The notes below the pieces were generated by a model. It saw only the letters and a list, made by a program, of their open reading frames with translations, was not told the DNA's origin and did no database searches. This document shows positions 1 through 6,417 of a DNA stretch of 6,417 bases, piece after piece (within the stretch, counting starts at the first letter, position 1; the number at the start of each line of letters is the position of its first letter). This DNA is from UBA1413 sp964349885 (lineage in GTDB: Bacteria > Bacteroidota > Bacteroidia > Bacteroidales > Prolixibacteraceae). The stretch spans positions 1 to 6,417 of the forward strand of contig CAYGIQ010000150.1 in NCBI GenBank assembly GCA_964349885.1, read 5' to 3'. The position numbers and the translations under genes were made by a program.

Positions 1-1
1 T

Positions 2-544
2 AACATTACCGTTCCCTTTACTCCCGGTCGTAACGATGCATCGCAAGAGCAAACCGATGTGGAATCCTTCTCTATTATGGAGCCATTGGCCGACGGTTTT
101 CGCAACTACATAAAAACATCCATTGAAACTCCCGCTGAGGAGATACTGGTCGACAAAGCTCAGTTGCTCACACTAACAGCACCTGAAATGACCGTTCTTA
201 TTGGCGGGATGAGGGTTCTTGACACCAATTTCGACCAATCGAAGCATGGAGTGTTTACCAACAAGCCTGGAACACTTAGCAACGACTTCTTTGTTAATTT
301 GCTCGACTTGGGAACAACTTGGGCAGCTACCAGCGAAGAGAAAAAAGTGTTTGAAGGTCGCGACCGTAAAACCGGAAAAGTAAAATGGACCGGCACAACC
401 GTTGATCTGATTTTTGGATCCAACTCCGAACTTCGTGCCATAGCCGAGGTGTATGGTTCTGAAGATGGAAAAGCGAAGTTTGTACAAGACTTTGCAACAG
501 CTTGGAATAAGGTGATGAACCTCGACAGGTTTGATCTTATGTAA
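2..544 (+). CDS. katG: Catalase-peroxidase KatG, C-terminal part (5' end outside window)
   Basis: Bifunctional haem catalase-peroxidase that removes hydrogen peroxide. Only the last 180 residues are present. The frame is open from base 2, so the GTG at 59 is an internal Val codon, not a start. The visible part is the C-terminal, haem-less peroxidase-like domain, which in this family supports the fold of the N-terminal catalytic domain. Recognisable family blocks are VPFTPGRNDASQEQTD at the left edge, MEPLADGFRNY, LLTLTAPEMTVLIGGMRVL, GVFTNKPGTLSNDFFVNLLD, and the end region with FGSNSELRAIAEVYGS and FVQDFATAWNKVMNLDRFD. The catalytic residues and the Met-Tyr-Trp cross-link lie mainly upstream and cannot be checked. 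The TAA stop is at 542-544 and a hairpin terminator follows. The gene converges on the cytochrome gene. No frameshift or premature stop is seen, and the identification is firm. Confidence 0.97.
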   Translation, partial: NITVPFTPGRNDASQEQTDVESFSIMEPLADGFRNYIKTSIETPAEEILVDKAQLLTLTAPEMTVLIGGMRVLDTNFDQSKHGVFTNKPGTLSNDFFVNLLDLGTTWAATSEEKKVFEGRDRKTGKVKWTGTTVDLIFGSNSELRAIAEVYGSEDGKAKFVQDFATAWNKVMNLDRFDLM

Positions 545-567
545 AGCCGGTTAATCATACCATTAAG

Positions 568-600
568 GAGGCTGTCTCAAAAAGGCAGCCTCTTGTTTTA
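568..600 (+). terminator. Rho-independent terminator downstream of katG
   Basis: GAGGCTGTC (568-576) pairs with GGCAGCCTC (584-592) across the 7-base loop TCAAAAA. This gives a 9-bp stem with one G-T wobble. It is followed by TTGTTTTA, a moderate T tract on the + strand. It starts 23 bases after the katG stop. In the other direction the stem is followed by CCTTAATGG, a poor U tract, so it should stop katG transcripts better than cytochrome transcripts, although a two-way role between these convergent genes is possible. Confidence 0.75.
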
Positions 601-626
601 TCTCAAAAAACCAGGATTTTTTGAGA
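601..626 (-). repeat. Perfect 10-bp inverted repeat across the stop codon of the cytochrome gene
   Basis: TCTCAAAAAA (601-610) and TTTTTTGAGA (617-626) are exact reverse complements around the 6-base loop CCAGGA. The repeat covers the last codons and the TGA stop (603-605) of the cytochrome gene. On the - strand the descending arm contains TTTTTTGAGA, so an A/T-rich hairpin could form at the end of that mRNA and aid termination together with the 568-592 stem. The stem is weak in G/C and lacks a U tract after it, so its role is uncertain. Confidence 0.45.
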
Positions 627-2461
627 AAGCTCCGATTCCGCAATATTGATTTTTAAAATGTAGGTACCTGGAGGCACTTCCAAATCAAGCTGTGCATTGG
701 CCGCATCAATGAATCCATTTCGAATAAGGCTGCCCGTAATGGTATACAATTCAAATTCAGAAGATTTCTGAAGTCCGCTCAACCAAACCTTTCCAGCGGT
801 AGGATTTGGATATACCTTCACATTTGAAAGTGGCAGAACAACAGCTTGTGTAGTCATCAATTGCAGATTTGCAGAGGCAATAAGCACGGGAGTTCGGTCT
901 GATGAAAGATACATCGATCGAAACAGTTCNNNNNNNNNNGTTCAATATCTGCATCAAAATTTGCAAAAGAAAACATTTCGTGAAGCCAGTTTTCGGGAAC
1001 AGTTTCGTAATGTAGATTTACGCGAACGTCAGTTGCAGATGCTACCTGATTTTTTGAAAGTGCATACAGCAGTCTTTCCGTTCCTCTACCTGAAAAATAA
1101 TCAGAATCATAAACCGCTCTCCCAACCACCTTTACTGTGTCGTAATTATAATGGTCTTTCGAAAATCCCGCTGGCACAATTCTATTATCTTTTAAAGGCT
1201 CATAAGCCCGTTCAAGCACCGTAGTAACCTTTCCGCGAATATCCCCCATTACAAATTCATACATCTGAACCTGATCGTCTCGATTGATGAGCACATGGTG
1301 TGGCTCATAGACCAGGGGATTGGTATTTGTGAGGGCGGGTGAACCTGCTTTTCCGGAATGGAAAAGGGTATCTTGCGCATCGAATGCCATAAATTCAAGA
1401 TAGGCTCTTCTGCTCGGAAATCCGGTTGGGAATTTGTGTCCAGCCATGTTTTCGAGAACAACCTCAATGAAAATAGAATCTTCGCTCTCAACCATACTGC
1501 CAAATGACAGATGGATGGTGTTTTGTGTTAAAAGTTCTTGTGTCCTTTCCATCGACCTGGCTATGAACTCTTCCCCTGAGTTCAATTCAAGACGATCATG
1601 ATTCTCTTTGAGCAATGAAAGCATAAAATAATTTCCACCGGTAAAATTATGCACGCCATAGGGAGTTCTTCCTTCCAGGATACCCGGTCTGCTGCTGATC
1701 TTCACATTTTCATAGATTCGTGGCAGATGACACGACTGACATGTTATATTCTCAACGCCATATACAGAATTTTCCCACTCGTGATAGAGTGCCTGTTCAA
1801 TAAAAGTCTTGCCGGTGAACACACCTTGTACATCAACCGAATGCGTAAACAGCGAATGACATGCCCCACAAAGTCGAGAATCGTTTATGTGATCACCGAA
1901 TTTGGGCGTATATCCAGTATTCGTGAACATTTGAAAAACGAGGGGATTTTCGTATGGACCATAGATGAACTTTTGATCATTGATTGAAAAGTGGCCGGAA
2001 AAATCAGGAAAACTAAAATCATTGATCTGATGACACAAGGTACAAGAGATACCATCTCTGCCTACAGGATCGTTGGCAAGAGAATCGAGCGAATAAATAC
2101 TCCCCGATGAAAGGAAAGCATTCATCATTCCCATAGGAGCATGACAGCGAGTACATACACCTTCGAGTGCTTCCCGATGATCCGGATTTACCAATCCTTC
2201 ATGCTTAACTTTTGCTTTCCAGAAAGGATCTTTCGAAGCGTTGGCCAACATGGTACCCCTCCATCGTGCAACTGGAGATACATCAATACCATTGCTGTCG
2301 AGCATGCTGTAAGTGCTGGTTGAATGGCAAAGCACACAGCCACCAGAGGCAGTGAACCAATGGTTGGAAACATTGGGCAACTGATGAAGATATGCAAAAG
2401 AGGCCGAAATCAGAATGAGCAAAATAGAGAGAAGCGAAAGAGTGTGCTTTAACTTTTGCAT
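603..2461 (-). CDS. Exported pentaheme c-type cytochrome with T9SS C-terminal sorting domain (interrupted by an N gap)
   Basis: Probable secreted or surface multihaem electron-transfer protein. The ATG at 2461 is the first possible start, because an in-frame TAA lies just upstream. Residues 1-23 form a Sec signal peptide (basic MQKLKH, then a Leu/Ile-rich core ending SASFA) with no lipobox Cys. Five CXXCH haem-binding motifs follow: CVLCH (42-46), CTRCH (103-107), CTLCH (140-144), CGACH (198-202) and CQSCH (241-245). The second half carries NMAGHKFPTGFPSRRAYLEF (339-358), a block typical of multihaem cytochromes related to the cytochrome c554 group. Reading stays open to codon 507, just before ten Ns (930-939). 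Beyond the gap the coding frame shifts and continues as MYLSSDRTPVLIASANLQL, then VKVYPNPTAGKVWLSG and the ending LSQKILVF. This is a type A T9SS sorting domain of about 75 residues. The shift is best explained by wrong gap length: overlapping the shared GTTC at both flanks gives one 614-residue protein. Cargo of this kind is moved across the outer membrane by T9SS. The redox partner and substrate are unknown. Confidence 0.9.
930..939. other. Assembly gap of ten Ns inside the cytochrome gene
   Basis: Ten Ns join two contig ends. The left flank ends ...AAACAGTTC and the right flank begins GTTCAATATC. As deposited, the gap breaks the cytochrome frame, so an automatic annotation would give two fragments: a longer protein ending in spurious residues and a separate short sorting-domain ORF. 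The true number of bases must leave remainder 2 on division by 3 (an overlap of 4 bases, counted as -4, also fits) for the two coding frames to join. Confidence 0.97.
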
Positions 2462-2525
2462 GGTACAAGTTATTGCTTTTTGTTAAGACACTCTGCTCTG
2501 TCAAAACCTGCGCATAACAATCGGA
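2462..2525 (-). other. 64-bp intergenic spacer before the cytochrome gene
   Basis: This spacer separates the TAA stop of the TPR gene from the cytochrome start. Read on the - strand it contains TTTTGACA followed further on by TAACTTGT, loosely like the Bacteroidota elements TTTG and TAnnTTTG. The spacing and the second element do not fit well, so no promoter is claimed. No strong terminator hairpin was found. The cytochrome could be read through from upstream genes or have its own weakly matching promoter. Confidence 0.35.
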
Positions 2526-3134
2526 TTATTTGATCAACGACAAGCCTTCGAGCGCACTGCTATCGCCGGGAGCGTAAAGCAACACCTTGTTAAACAGCAC
2601 TGTTGCCTCTCGATTTCGCCCGAGCTGCAGATTCGTCCAGGCCAGCATAAGCAATCCATCGTATCCAAAAGGGTACAGGTCGACTACTTTTTGAAATTGC
2701 CGCTGAGCCGACAACCAATCCCGCTTACCATAGTAGATTAGACCCAAACGATACATGGCCAGCGTATTGACCGGATTGTTGGACAGAATCTCCTGATAGT
2801 ATCTGATGGCCTCATCCCACTCACCGGTAGCTGATAGTGGCAGTAAAATGCCAAACCTAGCCTCTTCGCTTAGAGGCAGAATTTGCAGAGCACGTCTGTA
2901 AAAAGCCTTTGAATCGTCGAACAACCCAGCGTGGTAGTTGAGCCAGCCCAAGCGAAGATTGACCTCGTACGAATCGTTGGAATATACCTCCCTCAAAGCA
3001 TCGGCAGCCTTTCTAAAATCACCGTTCCGTTCCAGATCGTAGCTTTGGACAAATGCATTCTGCAACCGGTCAGTAGTTTGGGCAAGTGCATGAGACCACC
3101 ACAAACTAGCAAAAATAAGTACCAATAATCTCAT
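2526..3134 (-). CDS. Small exported TPR-repeat protein
   Basis: A 202-residue protein built almost wholly of tetratricopeptide repeats. These are helical hairpins that normally mediate protein-protein contacts. The ATG at 3134 is chosen over the in-frame ATG at 3185 because it starts directly with a signal peptide (MRLLVLIFASLWWSHALAQ) and leaves a clean 20-base gap to the preceding stop. The longer form would add 17 residues before the signal and overlap the upstream gene. About five repeats span residues 24-190, with TPR-like positions such as NGDFRKAADAL, RLGWLNYHAGLFDDSKAFYR, TGEWDEAIRYYQEIL, YRLGLIYYGKRDWLSAQRQF and LAWTNLQLGRNREATVLF. There is no lipobox Cys and no enzyme domain, so it is probably a soluble periplasmic adaptor. 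It follows the TPR/beta-barrel gene and is likely co-transcribed with it. The fold is confident. The partner is not known; the neighbouring outer-membrane barrel or the UT-M23 protein are natural candidates by position. Confidence 0.87.
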   Translation of the reverse strand: MRLLVLIFASLWWSHALAQTTDRLQNAFVQSYDLERNGDFRKAADALREVYSNDSYEVNLRLGWLNYHAGLFDDSKAFYRRALQILPLSEEARFGILLPLSATGEWDEAIRYYQEILSNNPVNTLAMYRLGLIYYGKRDWLSAQRQFQKVVDLYPFGYDGLLMLAWTNLQLGRNREATVLFNKVLLYAPGDSSALEGLSLIK

Positions 3135-3154
3135 AGCTGTGTTAAAATTCAACG

Positions 3155-4480
3155 TTAAAAATACCATTTGAGGCTCATCAGCCAACTCCTTTCGTTATAC
3201 TGATAGGGTGAGGCAGTGTAGTTATCCTTGTCGGAATAATCGAATGTATTGGCCTCCTTTTGTGAATGCATATAGCGAACCATTGCGTTAAGGCGGTAAT
3301 TTAGCATAGGGAGCGTTAACGAAAGACTGGTAAGTTGCTTTACAATCTCAGGCGAATTGTACACCACATACCCTCCAGCAGCGCTATAGTTCTGAATATC
3401 GCCAAAAGAGCGCTCAGCCAAAATCCAAAAAGGACCCAATTTGGTTCCAATCTTTGGTATGGCAATAAACTTCCAACCTTCGTAAGCTGTATCGTAATGC
3501 ATCGACACATCACCGGTAAGATAGAGGCTTGTGCTTCCCAATGGATATAGGGTAAGATGTGCGTTTGCCTGAATCTGAGTAAAACCAGCTACAGAGCCAG
3601 CACTGATCGACAAACCAGGCTGCAGCGACTTAATATCCCGAGCAATGCCCAGCTGTACAAAGTGGTCGTTTATTCCATAGCGGTAAGGGACAATCACTTT
3701 TCGCCTCAATGCGTTCTCGTCGACAGCATGGTTGTCGGCCGATCCACCAATCAGGGTAAGTCCTGCCTTAGCATGCCACCCATTTCCAATAAAGTAGCGA
3801 CCCTGAAGGTAGTATTGCACCTGATTTACACGGCTTTCAAGAAAAACCGCCTGTCCGAGGTCTCCCTCCCTAATATATTGACTCTTGTGAATGGATAACT
3901 TGCTGACTCCGTGAAACAACAACCACCGAGAGGAGACCTGGTGTTCCAAACCTACACCATAGTAAAATTGCTCTCTTGGAATATTTCGGTACAGAACGTA
4001 ACTCCCAGAATTTACAGGCGACTCATGAATAAGCTCCGAGTAATTTGCATTGTCGGTTATTTGAGCCTCAGCAATTACGCCATTTAAAAGATTCCCTTTG
4101 CGTATTTGCATTCGATAAAGAAAATTATCGGATAGACTTGCAGTCAAGTAGCTGGCCTCATCAAACCGGCCTGCCCTCACCAATGCAGAATAGTACCAGT
4201 AATTCAGAAATTCATCTTGCTGATACCAGCGGAATGCTCGTGCAAAATGGTCGGCTGCCTGTCGGTATTTTTTTAACTCATAGGCCGCGACACCGGCCCT
4301 TACCCTTAAATAGTAAAAATCGATCCCTTCATTCAGAGAGGCGTTTACCTCCCGCAATAGCGGTTGCCAATCCTTACTTAGGTAAAGCTGATAGGTCAAC
4401 GAGTCGCGGCTTTGCCAACCAACTTGTCCGGTGGCCGAAAACACTCCAGCAAAAAACAGCAAAATCAATAATCTTCGCAT
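3155..4480 (-). CDS. Outer-membrane beta-barrel protein with N-terminal TPR-like domain
   Basis: A 441-residue protein not assigned to a named family. Residues 1-19 (MRRLLILLFFAGVFSATGQ) form a Sec signal peptide. Residues about 28-120 are helical and TPR-like, with YELKKYRQAADHFARAFRWY and YYSALVRAGRFDEASYL. From about 130 to the end the protein is rich in alternating polar/hydrophobic aromatic stretches such as YYGVGLEHQVSSRWLLFHGV, QVQYYLQGRYF, HLTLYPLGSTSLYLTGDV and YRLNAMVRYMH. It ends in LMSLKWYF; a terminal aromatic residue on the last strand is typical of proteins inserted by the BAM machinery. The layout, periplasmic TPR followed by a barrel, resembles the YaiO-type arrangement, but membership is not shown. 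The ATG at 4478-4480 lies within the end of the UT-M23 gene, with 16 bases shared in another frame (ATGCGAAGATTATTGA). This suggests translational coupling. The barrel may act as a channel or an anchor. Its substrate cannot be read from the sequence. Confidence 0.85.
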   Translation of the reverse strand: MRRLLILLFFAGVFSATGQVGWQSRDSLTYQLYLSKDWQPLLREVNASLNEGIDFYYLRVRAGVAAYELKKYRQAADHFARAFRWYQQDEFLNYWYYSALVRAGRFDEASYLTASLSDNFLYRMQIRKGNLLNGVIAEAQITDNANYSELIHESPVNSGSYVLYRNIPREQFYYGVGLEHQVSSRWLLFHGVSKLSIHKSQYIREGDLGQAVFLESRVNQVQYYLQGRYFIGNGWHAKAGLTLIGGSADNHAVDENALRRKVIVPYRYGINDHFVQLGIARDIKSLQPGLSISAGSVAGFTQIQANAHLTLYPLGSTSLYLTGDVSMHYDTAYEGWKFIAIPKIGTKLGPFWILAERSFGDIQNYSAAGGYVVYNSPEIVKQLTSLSLTLPMLNYRLNAMVRYMHSQKEANTFDYSDKDNYTASPYQYNERSWLMSLKWYF

Positions 4481-6417
4481 AAGGCATTAAACGTGAGTTT
4501 ATTTCCAACGGCTGTAAAAGAAACAATGCGGTCGTTTTTTATCGAGGTCGTAAACCGAATGGTTGATTTTCTGTCGGCTTCAATACCAGAAAAAAGCTGG
4601 ATTTCGGAAGTTAGCAAATCATCGGAACCCATGGCATACCTGAGAAAATAGGTGCTTTTTAAATAAATAAAAAAAGGCGCTGTAAAATCCTGCATAAAAA
4701 GGCGGAACCCACTGTAAACGTTATGGACCGGCACCTTGTCGGCCACCTGTAGATTAGCATAAAATCCGGTAATCACTTTGTAATTCGAAAGGTAAAGGTA
4801 ATAGAGCAATGACTTACGCGATCCTATATAGTTGGTAAAATAGTGTATGTTCCCAGAATTATATAGCCATGCAGAGGCACCTGTATCAAGGCACTCAATA
4901 AAGCTGTTGTTGTATTCATCGGTTTTTACCTCGAAACGATGCTGACCATTTAGCCATTGCGGATCAGCATCATGTACTGAGAAATTCAGTCGCAATCCGG
5001 GTAAAAAATGGTAGGCTTTTTCCAGCGACGGATGTGGCCTAATGGTGGATACCAAATCGTTCTCGTTAGGCACATCGCTGGTTCTTAAAAGAAGCTGACC
5101 ATTGTTCTGAACCAAATAATCGGACATAGGATAGCGGAGCGTTTGACTTCCAATATGGGCGGTTGCCTGCACCTGAAAATGAAGGTGGGGATAGGGTGAC
5201 CTACCTGAATTACCGCATAATCCGAGTACATCACCTTTCTTAACCCGATCGCCTGATTTCACCTTGATGGAGTGAGGTACCAGGTGGCTCACCTGCGTGT
5301 ACAGATTTTCGGTGTGCCTTACCACGACACTGTTGCCCCAGTTTTGTTTTAAATTACTATCGCCCAATATATTATCAGAAATCCCATCCAGAACATCGGC
5401 AACGATTCCATCGGCGGCGGCCACTACGGGCTTTTCGTAACAGTAATAATCTTTAAGGCTTAGCCCATTTCCCCTGAATTGGCTGCCGTTCTGGCCGGTC
5501 ATAATAAAATCGAGGGCATCGGCCCACGCCCCTTTATGGGTATATTCCCCCTCATAACCCTGACTAACCTTCCACTCCCCCATAACCGGAAGTCCGATAG
5601 GGAGGTGACCAAAAGGTTGGAAACGGGCTGCATTTGTGCTGTGCTGATAAAGATTTTTTTCCGGACTAAAGTGTTGCAGCGGCGTTTCAATCAATCGGCT
5701 GCCATGCGACTTTCGAAGTTTCAGAACGTACAAAAAGGTTATCACAATCAGATTGAAGGGCAATGCATACACCCCCAATTGCACCACTGAAAAAAGCTTC
5801 TGCACACTAAGGGTAACAACAATTACCATGGGCAACAACACCACAAGCCATGCGTATGACCAGCGCGATGGCAAGATAAAGAAACCACCCAATGCAATAG
5901 CTGTTAAAATATAATTAAAGCCTATAAAGCTATAGCCCAAATAATTAATATCGGCTCCCGTTACACGGTAAAAACCCCATGCAAGAGCAAAACCTACCAC
6001 CGACAAGCTAAAAGCAATCCTCGAATAAACCAACAAGCCAACGGCGATTAATGCTCCCGAAAGCATGTTGTATTGAAAGAAAATAGCTCCAAGCGAATAG
6101 AGATAGGTGCGTATAGGAGCGGGATGGATGAAATGGTCAAAAAAATCAACGGCATCAATAAGCCTTTTTCCACCCAATGCATACAACTCATTGTTGAAAT
6201 AGACCCCCCTAATACTCAGCCCCAATGAAGTAAACTCCCCAGCAGCAGAGGTAACCAGCCATATTCCGAGCAGAAATGGAATAGAAAGATAGGGAAGACC
6301 ATACTTGTAAAAGACTCCTTGAAGCACCGCGGCAAACATGAATGTCAACAAAGCTACCACGACCAGAATCAAATAAAACGCAACGCCCGGCTGATACATC
6401 AGACCAAAACCCAGACC
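4465..6417 (-). CDS. Urea-transporter-like membrane domain fused to M23/LytM metallopeptidase (5' end outside window)
   Basis: Fusion protein with at least 650 residues visible. The frame is open to the window edge, and the six codons before the ATG at 6399 read GLGFGL. This fits the end of the conserved UT block GFNGxLxGLGxG, so Met at 6399 is internal. Numbering from that Met, residues 1-228 are a multi-spanning domain resembling the UT family of passive urea channels. GLPYLSIPFLLGIWLV (34-49) closes the first half-repeat. FQYNMLSGALIAVGLLVYS (108-126), SFIGFNYILTAIALGGFF (157-174) and YALPFNLIVITFLYVL (211-226) form the second. After a linker, residues about 268-412 are an M23 domain with THKGAWADALDF (zinc ligands H288 and D297), PVVAAADGIV, VSHL (H372), VKKGDVLGLCGNSG and PHLHFQV (H405, H407). 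The catalytic set looks complete, so peptidoglycan-cleaving activity is plausible. Residues 413-644 are beta-rich and unrecognised. The last 16 bases overlap the next gene. Urea as substrate is inferred from family; the second GFN motif is atypical (GFNYILTAIAL). Confidence 0.88.
   Translation of the reverse strand, partial: GLGFGLMYQPGVAFYLILVVVALLTFMFAAVLQGVFYKYGLPYLSIPFLLGIWLVTSAAGEFTSLGLSIRGVYFNNELYALGGKRLIDAVDFFDHFIHPAPIRTYLYSLGAIFFQYNMLSGALIAVGLLVYSRIAFSLSVVGFALAWGFYRVTGADINYLGYSFIGFNYILTAIALGGFFILPSRWSYAWLVVLLPMVIVVTLSVQKLFSVVQLGVYALPFNLIVITFLYVLKLRKSHGSRLIETPLQHFSPEKNLYQHSTNAARFQPFGHLPIGLPVMGEWKVSQGYEGEYTHKGAWADALDFIMTGQNGSQFRGNGLSLKDYYCYEKPVVAAADGIVADVLDGISDNILGDSNLKQNWGNSVVVRHTENLYTQVSHLVPHSIKVKSGDRVKKGDVLGLCGNSGRSPYPHLHFQVQATAHIGSQTLRYPMSDYLVQNNGQLLLRTSDVPNENDLVSTIRPHPSLEKAYHFLPGLRLNFSVHDADPQWLNGQHRFEVKTDEYNNSFIECLDTGASAWLYNSGNIHYFTNYIGSRKSLLYYLYLSNYKVITGFYANLQVADKVPVHNVYSGFRLFMQDFTAPFFIYLKSTYFLRYAMGSDDLLTSEIQLFSGIEADRKSTIRFTTSIKNDRIVSFTAVGNKLTFNALCEDY

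Noticed and set aside
160..558. Open frames on the - strand inside katG (160-558 and 173-487)
   Set aside because: They lie antisense to clearly conserved KatG sequence and show no recognisable domain or signal; they are shadows.
1649..1987. 112-codon + strand open frame inside the cytochrome gene
   Set aside because: It is antisense to the third to fifth haem motifs, whose coding is certain, and its translation has no family features.
2462..2525. Promoter or operator in the spacer before the cytochrome gene (TTTTGACA, TAACTTGT, tandem CTCTG)
   Set aside because: The -7-like element and the spacing do not fit the Bacteroidota consensus, and GACA/TGTC is only a 4-base imperfect match; too weak to call.
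3135..3185. Longer N-terminus for the TPR protein from ATG 3185
   Set aside because: It would put 17 residues in front of a good signal peptide and overlap the end of the barrel gene; ATG 3134 fits better.
4045..4482. 145-codon + strand open frame inside the barrel gene
   Set aside because: It is antisense to the signal peptide and TPR region of a well-supported gene and has composition typical of a shadow frame.
6397..6399. ATG at 6399 as the true start of the UT-M23 gene
   Set aside because: The frame stays open to the window edge with GLGFGL, matching the conserved UT block that should precede it, and the first UT half-repeat would otherwise be missing.

Overview
The window looks like Bacteroidota DNA, probably a contig from a draft or metagenome assembly because it contains a run of ten Ns. 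The lineage rests on three things: a type IX secretion (T9SS, Por) C-terminal sorting signal on one gene, AT-rich start regions without clear Shine-Dalgarno sequences, and the style of the TPR and outer-membrane proteins. No RNA gene, insertion sequence, CRISPR array or phage gene was seen.

Layout: positions 2-544 on the + strand are the 3' end of katG (catalase-peroxidase), entering from outside the window. It is followed by a hairpin terminator at 568-592. Everything else is on the - strand and, read in its own direction from the right edge, runs as follows. (1) A large 5'-truncated gene (6417-4465) fuses a urea-transporter-like (UT family) membrane domain to an M23/LytM zinc metallopeptidase domain and a beta-rich C-terminal tail. 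(2) A signal-peptide protein with a TPR-like N-terminus and an outer-membrane beta-barrel (4480-3155) starts inside the last 16 bases of the first gene. (3) A small exported TPR protein (3134-2526) begins 20 bases later. (4) After 64 bases comes a Sec-exported, T9SS-tagged pentaheme c-type cytochrome (2461-603), which is split by the N gap at 930-939.

The first three - strand genes are tightly packed and look like one operon. Together they would supply an inner-membrane channel with a wall-directed peptidase, an outer-membrane barrel and a periplasmic TPR adaptor. This could be a cross-envelope assembly linked to urea or another small neutral solute. That joint role is inferred from fusion and gene order only. 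The cytochrome may be read through from the same operon or have its own promoter. Its product should be an extracellular or surface electron carrier. The cytochrome and katG converge on the 545-602 intergenic space.

The main points of interest are the UT-M23 fusion, with a membrane-topology problem, and the gapped cytochrome. The two flanks of its gap share GTTC, and overlapping them restores one uninterrupted 614-residue reading frame.
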